DNA from: Trametes villosa
Taxonomy: Eukaryota > Basidiomycota > Agaricomycetes > Polyporales > Polyporaceae
Direction of reading: 5' to 3'
NCBI GenBank assembly: GCA_002964805.2
Contig: PUDQ02000010.1
Location: 1,426,001-1,490,000, forward strand
DNA length: 64,000 bases
Position 1 is the stretch's first letter. Each line of letters opens with the position of its first letter. The notes beneath the pieces were generated by a model. That model had not been told where the DNA came from and searched no databases. It saw nothing but the letters and a program-made list of their open reading frames with translations. This document shows positions 11,639 through 21,607 of the stretch, in pieces. Position numbers and translations under genes: made by a program.

Positions 11639-14600
11639 ATGTCCGAGGCGCAGGTCATCGCCATTGCCCTCGTCCTCGAGTCTTCGCTTGCGCTTGCAAC
11701 AGAATGGCCCCAGGTTTACGCAGAGTACCTCGTGCCACTCTTGCACCGGCTCGGCGAGCCACACTCGTCTCCCAATGTGCGTCGCCCCCTTTAACCCTCT
11801 TCCCTCTCTACTGCGTTGCTAACGAAGCTGGTTGACAGTTCAGGCTGGCGTTCGTGAGCTACGGGACGGCGGACACGATGCCGAACCCGGTGCTCTCCAA
11901 GGTGTTCTTCAGCAAGCCGGCGACGATGATGAACCAGATGCGGGATGAGCCGCACAAACTGGGGATAGGCCAGACGGGCTCTGGAGATGGCTATGGCATG
12001 GCAGCGTTGGAAGGCATTGTAGCGGCGTTAGAGGTATGTCCCCCTTCCTTGGGCCGCCACTCCTTGTCGTCCTCATTGTACACCGCAATATGCGCACAAC
12101 TCTTGTTCCGTATTCGTTCTATCTGCTTCGGGTGTCGCTCTATTGACATCTGTACTCAAACATCAATCCCCGCTTCTGTAGCTATTTGACATCCTGAAAT
12201 CCTCCATCGAGGTATGTCTCTCCACTCCTGCCGAAGCGGCTATGTTCACATAACAAGGCAGCCCATAGCGTGCCATATCATCCACCTAGCAGCAACACAC
12301 CCCGATCCTGCTGAGCGACCGCAATGGAACGTCTCGACAGCGCTTGACCACGCCTCTTGGGACTCATTACCTGCTGAAATCAAGAAGGTCTGTTCTCGGC
12401 CCCCTTTCGTCTAATCTCAGTTCTTATCTTTACATGGCGTGCACAGCGCGGAGTCCACTATAGCAACATTTTGCTTCGATCAATCCCGCGCCTCGCGCAA
12501 GTACAAGCTGCGGTACGCAGTTCTTTGTTTGCTCCATGAGTGCGGTGCGCTTACCCGACTCCTAGACTGTAACGGGTTCTGTACAGACCCCCTGGTTTAC
12601 TGTCCGCTCACCCCACGCCCTTCATCTTGGAGGCTTTCCGCAGAAGGGTAACACTGTAGTTCGCTTCTTCGAAGTGATGTCTGCTAATCCTTTCATTTTC
12701 ATAGGCACCAAACGTCCAGGAAGCGTGGACCGAAGCCCAGAGATCTCAAAACGGGCAAAAGTGCTCCTATCTTCACCTGTCAAGTCCCCTGCCGCCGCAT
12801 CCCCCGTTCCCCAATCATCCCCTCCGCAACCCCAGCCACCCCCGATCAAGACGCCGTCCATTGCCCCGGCCGTACCACCACCTGCGCCAGCCGCGCCCTC
12901 CAGCGTAGCTCCAGCAGCCGCCACCGCGCTCGTTATTCCGCCAGTCCTCCAGGAGCACTACCGCAATGTCGAAATGATGCTGCGAAGGGAGGCGATGCAG
13001 ATCCAACAGCTCGAAAAGCAGGGGCATCCGGAGGCCGTCAATCGGCTGCGCAGTATCATGAGGAAGCGGTTGGAGACGTATAAGGCACAGAAGGAGTTGC
13101 ATATGAAGGATCCTGCGGAGTTGCTTAAAGCCGTCAAGGAGGCGCAGGCGTTCAAGGATAGCCGTCAAGGCGAGTCCGGGCCGTCGCAGACGGCGACAGG
13201 CGTTGCGGCGACAAGTGCTCAAGGGCAACCAAGCGGACTTCCCGCTGGCGCACCAGGGACTGTCCCGGGCGCCCAAACTGCTGGACCGCAGCCGGCGGGC
13301 CCACCCCCCGGTATGCAGATGCTGTCAAACGCAACACCAGAGATGGCCGCGCAGATGCAGAAGCTGCTTGACCAGAAAAGCCGTCCGTCTCATCTCAACC
13401 TTCCTCCTCAGTCCACGCTTCAGCCCCAGCCTGCGTCGGTGGCGCCAGCATCGGAGCAGCAGCAGCCGCATGCATCTAGCTCGGGGCCACCGCATTTAGG
13501 GAAGTGGGTCGGCACGCTCTCCTGGAGGGGCACGGACTCGGAGACGCACATCAGGAAGGACGTACAGACGCAGGTCCTCATCCAGGCACAAAACGCGGAG
13601 CTCATGTACGTGCCACCCGCCGCCGCGGCTTGTGGGCCCTTACTGACTCTCGTGCAGGCACCCAGAGACGTGGCCGCCCTCCTTGGGGCTCGTGCCCTCG
13701 CAGCACCATGCGGTCTCTTCGCAGGCGCTCCAGCAGTGGTTGTTGCGGAATAAGTGCGTCCCGCTGGCGGTCAACCCCAACACCCAGGTGTCGGACCCCA
13801 AGGCGAACCAGGAGCACTTCATTGCGCTCGCCCGCCTCCTCTCAGAGAAAAATCTTGTAAGCCTCCCTCCTACTGCGACGACGCGCGTTTCATCCCCGCT
13901 TACGTGCGCCCCCTATGTAGTACGCGCTCTCCGCATGGAACGGCCCTAATGGCACGCCGGAGAACCGCGTCCTCATCTTCGTGCTGAAGAACACGCAGCT
14001 TGCGGGCGCGTACTTCTCGCATCCCGGCGGCATGCCAGAGCTCCCAAAGCCTGAGGTCTTGGGCATTCCGATGGCGAACCTCCCACCGGCGGTCGCGAAC
14101 ATCCTCGCGAGCCTGGGACCGAAGGAGCAAGCGGCGTTCGCGCAGCTCCCAGGCGACAAGAAGATGCAGTGGCTGAAGACCGTGGTGCTGCAGCGCGCGA
14201 ACGCCGCCAAGCAGGCGCAACAGCAGGCCCAGCAGCAGGCTCAGCAGCAACAGCAGCAACAACAGCAGCAGCAGCAGATGCGCGCCGGGCCCTCGCAGAT
14301 GCCGGGCGCGTCTATGAGCTCCCAGCCGCCGTCGATCAACGTCGCGCCAGGCGCGCTCAACCCGTGGATGCCGAACAGCGGCCCGAACGTCGCCGCCGTG
14401 CTCAACCAGTTCATGCCAAACCAATCTTCGGGCCCGGGCCCGCAGCAGAACGCGGCCGCGATGGGCGGGATGGCGGGCATGAACTTCGCGGGGATGGCTG
14501 GAATGGGCGGCATGGGCGGCATGCAGGCGGGTGTACAAGGGATGCATCGACGCACGCCGAGCGCGGGCGCGGCGGGCGGGCAAGGCGGTATGCCCCCGGG

Positions 14601-14694
14601 CTTGAGCTTCGAGATGATGCAGTCATTCATGCAGAGGAGCCAGGAGGGTGGGGCGGGAGGGAATTCCGGCATGGGTGGGATGGGTGGCATGTAA
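11639..14694 (+). CDS. MED25: Mediator of RNA polymerase II transcription, subunit 25-like
   Basis: My model has nine exons: 11639-11776, 11839-12033, 12182-12211, 12262-12387, 12447-12512, 12566-12647, 12705-13605, 13658-13856 and 13921-14694. It is open throughout and gives 836 residues. Residues 1 to about 220 form a von Willebrand type A fold: MSEAQVIAIALVLESSLALA, then FRLAFVSYGTADT, then GMAALEGIVAALELFDILK. A Pro/Ala-rich linker follows. A globular C-terminal domain (KWVGTLSWRG, HPETWPPSLGLVPSQ, LIFVLKNTQLAGAYF) resembles the Med25 activator-interaction region. The tail is Gln-rich, then Met/Gly-rich. Med25 links DNA-bound activators to Mediator in the nucleus. It is a conserved single-copy type of gene, and the P450/MFS array lies on both sides of it. 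The start was chosen to match the usual beginning of the vWA strand. Confidence 0.85.
14212..14277 (+). repeat. Glutamine-rich CAG/CAA tract in Med25
   Basis: The 66 nt encode 22 residues, almost all Gln with three early Ala, from mixed CAG and CAA codons. A length-variable coding microsatellite is typical of Mediator and other transcription proteins. Confidence 0.9.
14461..14537 (+). repeat. Met/Gly-rich repeat in the Med25 tail
   Basis: Imperfect GMGGM-type repeats, including GMAGMGGMGGM, give a low-complexity and probably disordered tail. A second short run, GMGGMGGM, ends the protein. Confidence 0.8.
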
Positions 14695-16324
14695 GTGGCA
14701 TCGACGGCGATGTTGGCCTTTCGTCTGCTATCCGTTGGTATTTCTTGTCGTGTACGATTAGATGGTAGTGATGGTCAAATTTCGCATCAGGATAGGTGCG
14801 ACGTAGTGGGAGAAAGACACACCGCCAATGCTGCTCACGCAAGGATTGAATCTGCCGAGGGCGAATCGGTCCCGTTTCGGTCCGTTTGCGCTCGGTACCG
14901 CAAATCTTTTCGTCCACAATCAACTGTACTCCAGGCCAAGTGAACCCTACCATAGGCTGGTCTGTAAGGATATATTCTTAGTCATGCTGGGTAAAGTATG
15001 GGGATAGAGGAATTCGACATGGAGATCCGTGAACACAACGGTCGTGGGACTTATTCGCCGGCGCCTACGCCCCTAACATGTTTTGGCGGTTGAGAGAATG
15101 TGACGCCTCGCTGTGTCACGGGACGGTCACGGTCAGTCATCGCCCACGTCGGCGCTCCTCGCGAGTTTCTAGCTTGAGCTTGCCTCCCGCCTTTATAATC
15201 CGCGAATGCTATCGCCTCTTCGACCTTCACAAGCCCAAAATCTCTCAAAGGCTGGCCAAGGCGTAGGAGCATGCTCGCAAGGGTTGCTAGGTAGTCGTAC
15301 CCCACATTGCTGGATCACCTCCTGCTTGAAGACATTCAAATTTTTGTCGCAGGTGACTTTTATTATCTGCGCTATATCCTCTGGTTGCTTGCTCATAAAC
15401 TTCAGTAGCAAGTGCGCATCTGTTTCCCCCCGGTAGCTGCGAACGAAAGAATGCCCAGTATGTAATAGTGTTACCCTTCGAGCACCGTGCTGCACCTCCG
15501 TAACTCTCGCTACAAGATAACGTTCAAATGTCTTCCACTCGTACATGTGGGACGGGGTGACGAGCTCTTGTATCGCACTCCCACGTAGCCCAGGTGCGGC
15601 CCGTATCTAAGGGTTCGCTGTGGCCGGCGAATGGGCTCAACCTCCGGTGCCTGCGTCTAAGGGATCTGTGCTTGTCGCCTCAGCTCGGCTCGCGGTCTTC
15701 TCTGCAGTCTGCCTCCGGTATACCTGCGCTCTCAACTGTGTATACCACTCAACGTGAGCGGTATTCGGCTCAGCTGGCACAAGACATCGCGCACATTCAG
15801 TTGCAGCAATCGAGGAACGGCTTGCTCAATGGCGGGTACCACGCGCTCTGCCTAGATCTAGGTGCGTTTGATCCACACTACGTCGAGAATCCGTGGGGCT
15901 TGACGTGTTATCCAGTTTTAGTATAGTGACCCGGATTCGCGATTTCTGCATGTGAGATGTATCGATTCCTCGGAGGTTTGGAAGAACGATCGCTTCCGCC
16001 CCCAGCGTGAGGCTGTTTTACGAGCCTGCCGCCGCTATGGACACTAGCGCCCATACCTCCGGCTCGAGTTCACCTGATCACCATTGGGCGAGGAAGTCGC
16101 GGCAACGACCGCACGCCAGTGCCACTGCTACGTTCGCAAGGTCCTTCCACGGGCGGCGCTTCGGAACGCCGCTTGCTGACCGGAGGGGAGCGGGCTTCAA
16201 ACCCGGTTTTGATTTCTGTGAGTCGTAACCGCCACCGGCGCCCGAATGTGCTTCAGGGTTGCAGGTTTTTCGCTTAGGAGAGTTTAAAAACGGCCCCATC
16301 TCAACCTGTGCCGCAGCTGCACCC
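14695..16324. other. Intergenic between Med25 and hydrolase 1
   Basis: Apart from the weak minus-strand ORF at 15051-15546, no coding signal is clear. The last 150-200 bp before the hydrolase start resemble the sequence upstream of hydrolase 2 (about 35260-35423). The left edge of the duplicated segment therefore lies near 16150. Confidence 0.45.
15051..15546 (-). CDS. Small hypothetical protein, weak
   Basis: The frame from 15546 opens MYEWKTFERYLVARV and continues through LLLKFMSKQPEDIAQ and TCDKNLNVFKQEV. A possible 74 bp intron (GTACGA..AAG near 15229-15302) would join it to VEEAIAFADYKGG and a stop at 15051. The composition is protein-like, with mixed charged and hydrophobic residues and few Arg/Pro runs, unlike the shadow frames nearby. 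I recognise no family. It could be a real small gene or a remnant. Confidence 0.25.
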
Positions 16325-17722
16325 ATGGCATACCAGACCGCGACGATCGACTTCCTTTTCCCTTCTCGTCGCCTCAAGCAGGACGTGCGCTTCGTCGGGA
16401 AGTGCTACACCCCCGAGAAGTCCGCCTCAAGCGGCCTGACATTGTTGTTCTTCCATTGCGCTGGATCGCGTACGTGCCTCGCTCTCACATTCGAACGGTT
16501 TCGACTTATCATATTCTGACAGACAAGGAGTCATGGGAGCCTACTATCCAGTCTTTGTTCACTATGGACGGACGCACTATACCCGGCAGGCAGCCGCTCA
16601 TTCGCGAGGCGTGGTCGTTTGACATGCCGAGCCACGGTGAGGCCGCGGTGTGGAACCGGGAGCTCATGGAGCGTATTGATGGACCGATTTGTATGTTTCA
16701 TCATTGCGTTTCGTCGTTGGTGATCGCTCACTGAGACTCGCGACTCGCGATGGCAGCGGTCGAAGACTATGGGGAAGGCCTCCGGCACTTCGTCGCGTCC
16801 CGCGCGCTCAACAGGCGTCGACTTGTGGCTATCGGCCACTCCCTGGGCGCAACGGCGATGTACGCTCAAGTTCACAGTGTTGATGCGTAGGAGACTCCAT
16901 GGCTGACCCGTGCTACTACAGGCTACTCGCGACGCTACCAGACCCGGACCTTCCACCGGTCGCGTACGAAACCGTGGTCATGGTAGAGTCCGCGGTCATT
17001 GAACCGACGTTTAACAAAGAGCACTTTGAAGCAGGCGGCTTGCTGCAGGCTCTCGCGAAAGCGACGCTCAAGCGTCGCGATACCTGGGACAGCCGGGAGC
17101 AAGCCAAAGAGTACTTCCAAAGCCGCATGCCCTGGAACACGTGGGATTCTCGCGTGCTAGATGTATATGTTGTGAGTGCCCTCTCCAAGTCACGCGATGT
17201 TTCGTTCCTAAATGATGTCTGTCTCTCATATAGCGGCATGCGCTGAGGCCTGTCGAACCTCAGGGAGGCGACGGGAGCGCGACGGGCTTTGCGCTCTGCT
17301 GCCCAAACAACCAGGAGAGCCCGACGTATATCGACTCCGCACCCCACTTCCGCGTCGTCGACGACTTTTTCCGGCCAGGGCTGTACCCCTCGCTTCCCGT
17401 CCATTGGGTGACGGGAGGGCGTCCCGATATTGCGTGCGTAGCCCTGTGCGCTGCGCTCCACCCGCTGACCGCGCCTCTCTTGTGTAGGCCCGAGTACGTG
17501 CATGAGTCAGTCATGAGGCTCAGGGAGGTCGCCTCGTTCCAGCGGGTCCCGGACGCAGGACACTTCGTGAGCCTTCCAAGTTGAATAAATCTATACCGTT
17601 GTGGTGAAACTGATGCGCGACTTTGGAAGGTTGTCCAGCAGAATCCCGATGGGCTGGCGGTTGCGCTCTATCGGATCCTGAGCGGGAATTTCGCCGCCAA
17701 AGTACCGCGGCCGAAGTTGTGA
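16325..17722 (+). CDS. Alpha/beta-hydrolase, copy 1, PTS1-like C-terminus
   Basis: My model has seven exons: 16325-16469, 16523-16690, 16757-16859, 16922-17171, 17234-17433, 17488-17566 and 17630-17722. It gives 345 residues. The nucleophile elbow is GHSLGA near residue 135. The likely catalytic His is in VPDAGHF near residue 313. Upstream LTLLFFHCAGS is the first strand with the oxyanion-hole region. Expected chemistry is hydrolysis or transfer of an ester or thioester; the substrate is unknown. The protein ends PRPKL, and PKL fits the degenerate peroxisomal PTS1 consensus, as in some fungal peroxisomal lipases. It is followed by a P450 in the same direction, exactly like copy 2 at 35424. 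The ATG MAYQTATIDF matches the start of copy 2 (MAYRTTTINH). Confidence 0.8.
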
Positions 17723-18759
17723 GCCGCATGTGTGAAGGGCCCCGGCGGGTGGACGTACAGCTTCACGGGTCCGAGCACCGATGCTTGGATATGTCGGAGA
17801 GTCCAAGACGCGGATGGATCGGAAATCCGAGGCATAACATCCCGTGATTCCATCTGCACACTCAGAAAGTAGCATTGCCTTGCACGGCAGATGAATCCAG
17901 AGGCGTCGCCGTCTATCCCTATCATACATTGCTGATCTCCGCAGCACTTCTTTCGTATCAGTGTCGCATTTGATGACCGAGCGGCGAGTCGTTCGAGAGG
18001 CCGCGAGCAGCTGCGGCCGAAATTTGACGCGTGTACGACAAGGCCGGCTGCTCCCCGATCAATGTTGAAAGTTGTACTCACCATGAACTCCATTTCTATT
18101 AGGAATACTGTCGTCATTGGATCTCAGACTCGGGGAGCGTATGGATCCTTCTCCAAAATTGCGCGGCGAGAGAGAACTTCAGACCTGTTCACTGCTGGGG
18201 TCACGCCGTCTCTTCCCTGACGCTATTCGCGTGGAAAATTGAGGAGATCGGTTAATGGGTGGGTGGAAGTGTACACGAGCACCTTGAAACTGACACTGCA
18301 TGATGACGATGAGTGTTTCATCTGCTATGCGGTCTCGGAGACACACGGCGACGATTCATGCCGCGAAGATAGGTCATCGGTTCAATATCCGTTAGCAAGG
18401 AACGCTCCCTCGGCTGTGTCCTCAAGTTCTTCCTCGGCCGGGCAAGGGAATTGCACCTGCACAACTTCGGATGTAGGGTGGGAGGTACTATGCCAGGATT
18501 CGATCAGGGAGAGTGGTTCTGACCGTCTCCAAGCGTCCTGGCTTGGTCCTATACGCGACCAGATGGCCAAGGTGGATCGCGGAGTAGCAGCGCCTCAGCA
18601 ATGCGTGCGGAGCGTAGTGGCAGGCTAGCGGTGCCAGGTACGCCGTATGACACCCTAACGCCCACGAATATAATATCAACGAGGTGCGAGCGAGCCTTCC
18701 CTGTTTGCCATTCACTTCTCATCTTCTGCCGCGACCCCTCTTACTGTCGTTCTTTGCTC
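17723..18759. other. Spacer between hydrolase 1 and P450 1, with a conserved block
   Basis: No intact gene is recognised. A block at about 18060-18340 is clearly related to 37796-38045 in the second copy of the spacer (shared GACGACAGTA and CACCTTGAAACTG). On the minus strand both copies allow short exon-like frames ending in QFQG next to GT donors. This could be a decayed or very small gene, or conserved regulatory DNA. Confidence 0.4.
18669..18676 (+). promoter_or_regulatory. TATA box of P450 1
   Basis: TATAATAT sits 84-91 nt before the ATG at 18760, in the context CGAATATA. This context is conserved at the same distance before P450 2 (38697). Confidence 0.5.
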
Positions 18760-21136
18760 ATGATTTTCTCCGAAGCCCTCCATTCTTGTCTGAGCCACTT
18801 CGGGCTCAGCGACCTTCTTCTCTTCTCTGCGCTCTTGGCAGCTTGGCTATGCCTCCGATACCGCTGCAACCCGCTCTTCCGCCTACCGGGTCCCGCATCA
18901 GCTGGTCTCCCCGGTTACGGGAGAGAGTTCTGGATGCACGACTCGACACAACTCCATGAGAGCTGGGTCGGGCTTTTTGGACGGACCATTTCCTACCGAG
19001 TCCTCTGGTACACATGTTTCTTCACGATGGACACGAAGGCCTTGGCGCACATCCTCTCCCGCGACGGCGTTTACCAGAAGCCGTGCAGAGTTCGTACCGC
19101 AATCGCTGATTTTATGGGCATGGGTAAGCACCATTATACCCTCCGGTTCTGCTCAGCGTTGATGGGTGTGCGCAGGTACGCCGATGAGTGAAGGTACGTC
19201 CGGTTTACGATTAAGTAAGTCAAGATCTTCTGAGCATGGACGCGATGGTCGACTCCGTTGGCGTGCATAGGGGAAGCGCACAGGCGACAGGTTAGTGCCG
19301 TGGGCGTCCTTGCTCAGAGTCCGCGTGTGCTGACCGCGCCTACTATCACTGTAGAAGCGGATCGTCGTGAGTCAATCCCATTGACACGATATTCGCTCTC
19401 CGCATACTGAGTGCCGCCCGCAGAGTCCTGCAGTAGGACCACTCCAGCTACGGGAGTTCCATCAACTCTTCCTTGACAAAGCCGCCCATGTAAGCATTCA
19501 GCGCCCACATGTGCGCCCACATACTCGCACTAACTCTGATTGCCTCGGCAGCTACGTGATGTTCTGTCGTCAACCCTCCCTGGAAAGGATAGTGCGGCCC
19601 AGGTCGACATGTACACCTGGATGCACCGATCCACGCTCGACATCATCTGCGAAGCTGGTACGTTCCTTGGCGCCCTCCACTGTTATGCCTTCGCTCACGA
19701 GGCTTGCACCATGGCTGTAGCGTTTGGCTGCAGCATTGGCGCTGTCGACGAGACGGAGGATGGATCCAACGAGCTCTGCGACGCATTCCGCCTCGTCTCG
19801 GCTTCGGTAACCCGACTGACGCTGTGGCCCATGCTCCGCTTTTTCTTTCCTATCCTCCGCATATTCGTACGTCGCCCCCATATCTCTCTGGTTCTGATCA
19901 CGCTCATTGCTCGTGCACGTTGTTTTAGCCCGAGCAACAAGTTAAACGCTTACAGCACGCACGCAAAGTTATGGGCAAGTTTGCGACGAAGCTCATAGAG
20001 CAGAAGAGGGCGGAAATGCGCGAGCTCGCGGACGAGAAAGCATCCGAACAACCACGACTGAGTCGGAATGTGAACTTCCTGACGCGGATCGTCGAAGCGA
20101 ACGCGAGCACTTCGGAAGCGCAGAGGATATCAGACCAGACGATGATCGACGGTACGTCACCACTCCCTCCGAGTCCCATTGAACCTGTCCTAACAATGCT
20201 CTATTTTGTGACTTTGCGCGACGCATGCGCAGAGTGCTGCACGTGAGTACGCTTGTTGTACGACCTCAGTGGCCGTGCTGATTTTGCATCTAGTTTCCTA
20301 GTGGCCGGACACGAAACTACCTGCACAGTCCTTGCGTGGTTGTTCTACGAGCTTGGCATAAATCCAGAGGTGCAGAAGAAACTCCGCAGGGAGCTTCTCG
20401 CTCTGGATACGGACCGCCCAAGCATAGCTCAGCTCAACGCGCTCAACTATCTCGACTATGTCGTCCGCGAGGCTGTTCGGTTGCACCCTGCCATTCCCTC
20501 ATCCATGCGCGTAGCGGAGGAGAATGATTCGGTGCCGCTCGCAACTCCAATCAGATCTAGGGGACAGATGGTCGACAGTGTCTTGTGAGTCCGCTTTGAA
20601 GTGCTCGTCTGCATGATAGCTGAGCACATCCCACAGCGTTCCTAAAGGCACCCCAATCTTTATTCCTATTCTAGCGATGAACCGGGACAGGTCGCTTTGG
20701 GGAGAGGATGCGCATGACTTCCGGTCAGTCCTGTTGCGCTCTCATACAGGTGTCACCATACTGATCCGACGTCGCTGGTTCTAGACCAGAACGCTGGGAC
20801 GCCCTCCCAGACGCAGTCAAGGAAATTCCTTCAATCTGGGGCCAAAGCTTAACGTTCCTATCGGGCCCTCACGCGTGTCTCGGTTTCCGCTTCGCGCTCT
20901 ACGAGTAAGTCGCGCTTCGCCGTCCTATCCTCTACGCGTTCGCGCTGACACACATGCGCCTCTGCAGAATCAAAGCGATTGTGTTCACGCTCCTGCGCTC
21001 GCTCGAGTTCGAGCTCGCGGTCCCCACAGAAGACGTCACGAAAAGCGCGACGGTTCTCGCGCGCCCAACGCTGCTTAGCGATCCCGACTACGGTCCACAG
21101 CTACCTATGCTGATGCGTCCGTGCACTACGCCGTAG
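18760..21136 (+). CDS. Cytochrome P450 monooxygenase, copy 1
   Basis: My model has thirteen exons: 18760-19123, 19176-19193, 19271-19290, 19355-19366, 19424-19489, 19552-19657, 19721-19866, 19929-20151, 20233-20242, 20294-20584, 20637-20723, 20785-20904 and 20968-21136. It is open throughout and gives 543 residues. It has an N-terminal membrane anchor, then the proline hinge [14 protein letters not shown]. The I-helix is AGHETT near residue 327, the K-helix ExxR is EAVR, PERW follows, and the heme loop is [10 protein letters not shown] with the Cys ligand. All core P450 residues are present, so it should be an active ER-anchored monooxygenase; the substrate is unknown. Four exons are only 10-20 nt long. 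It follows hydrolase 1 and is convergent with MFS B. The CYP family was not assigned. Confidence 0.9.
20233..20242 (+). other. 10-nt microexon of P450 1
   Basis: AGTGCTGCAC lies between GCAG and GTGAGT and restores the frame between ISDQTMID and FLVAGHETT, giving [14 protein letters not shown]. The identical microexon occurs in P450 2 at 40238-40247. Confidence 0.7.
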
Positions 21137-21607
21137 ATTAAGTAGAGAAGACTTCGCTAGCATAGAACGATGGACGCTGTACTTTCACAACCGCGAGGGC
21201 GCGACTTCCCCGGGCGCTGCATCTACCACTAACCGCATACATTCCTTATCGCACATTATTACTCTCGTGGCATATTTATAATCGCTAGTGTACCAGCCTT
21301 CGAATACTGGTTTCGGTATGGAGTAGACCAAACTGTCCTTATGTTCACTGCTTTCTACTCTGCCTGGGGCTCAAGCTTTGCCCGCGCGTCGACAAATCTC
21401 GAGATAACCTCGACCCTGTCCCTCGTGCTACTTGGAGGCTCGCGGTATTGTAGTAGTACAACTGCATCTAGTATATACTCATCATTTGTCACGAGTACCA
21501 GACCTTCGAGATGTACTCCTGAGCCCCTGCAAACAGCACCCCTCCCAAACCCAGTCCGGGCGCGCCATGGCTGGCAATACATGATGGGTAACAGGGCGTT
21601 GAAAGCC
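21137..21607. other. Convergent intergenic region between P450 1 and MFS B
   Basis: There is no gene. It holds the 3' ends of both genes. Its left 370 bp resemble the sequence after P450 2 (41145-41520), sharing for example AATCTCGAGAT and TTGTCA blocks. The duplicated segment therefore extends past the P450. Confidence 0.5.

Noticed and set aside
12674..13753. 359-residue uninterrupted frame inside Med25 as a separate gene
   Set aside because: It begins in an intron and reads through the next donor site. Upstream and downstream exons belong to one Med25 protein.
13900..14583. Long minus-strand open frame (227 residues) opposite the Med25 tail
   Set aside because: It is the complement of a Gln/Met/Gly-rich coding repeat, consists of Leu/Arg/His runs, and is a composition artefact.
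16168..16215. tRNA-like sequence with a TTCAAA box upstream of hydrolase 1
   Set aside because: No cloverleaf forms, and the segment is homologous to the hydrolase 2 promoter.
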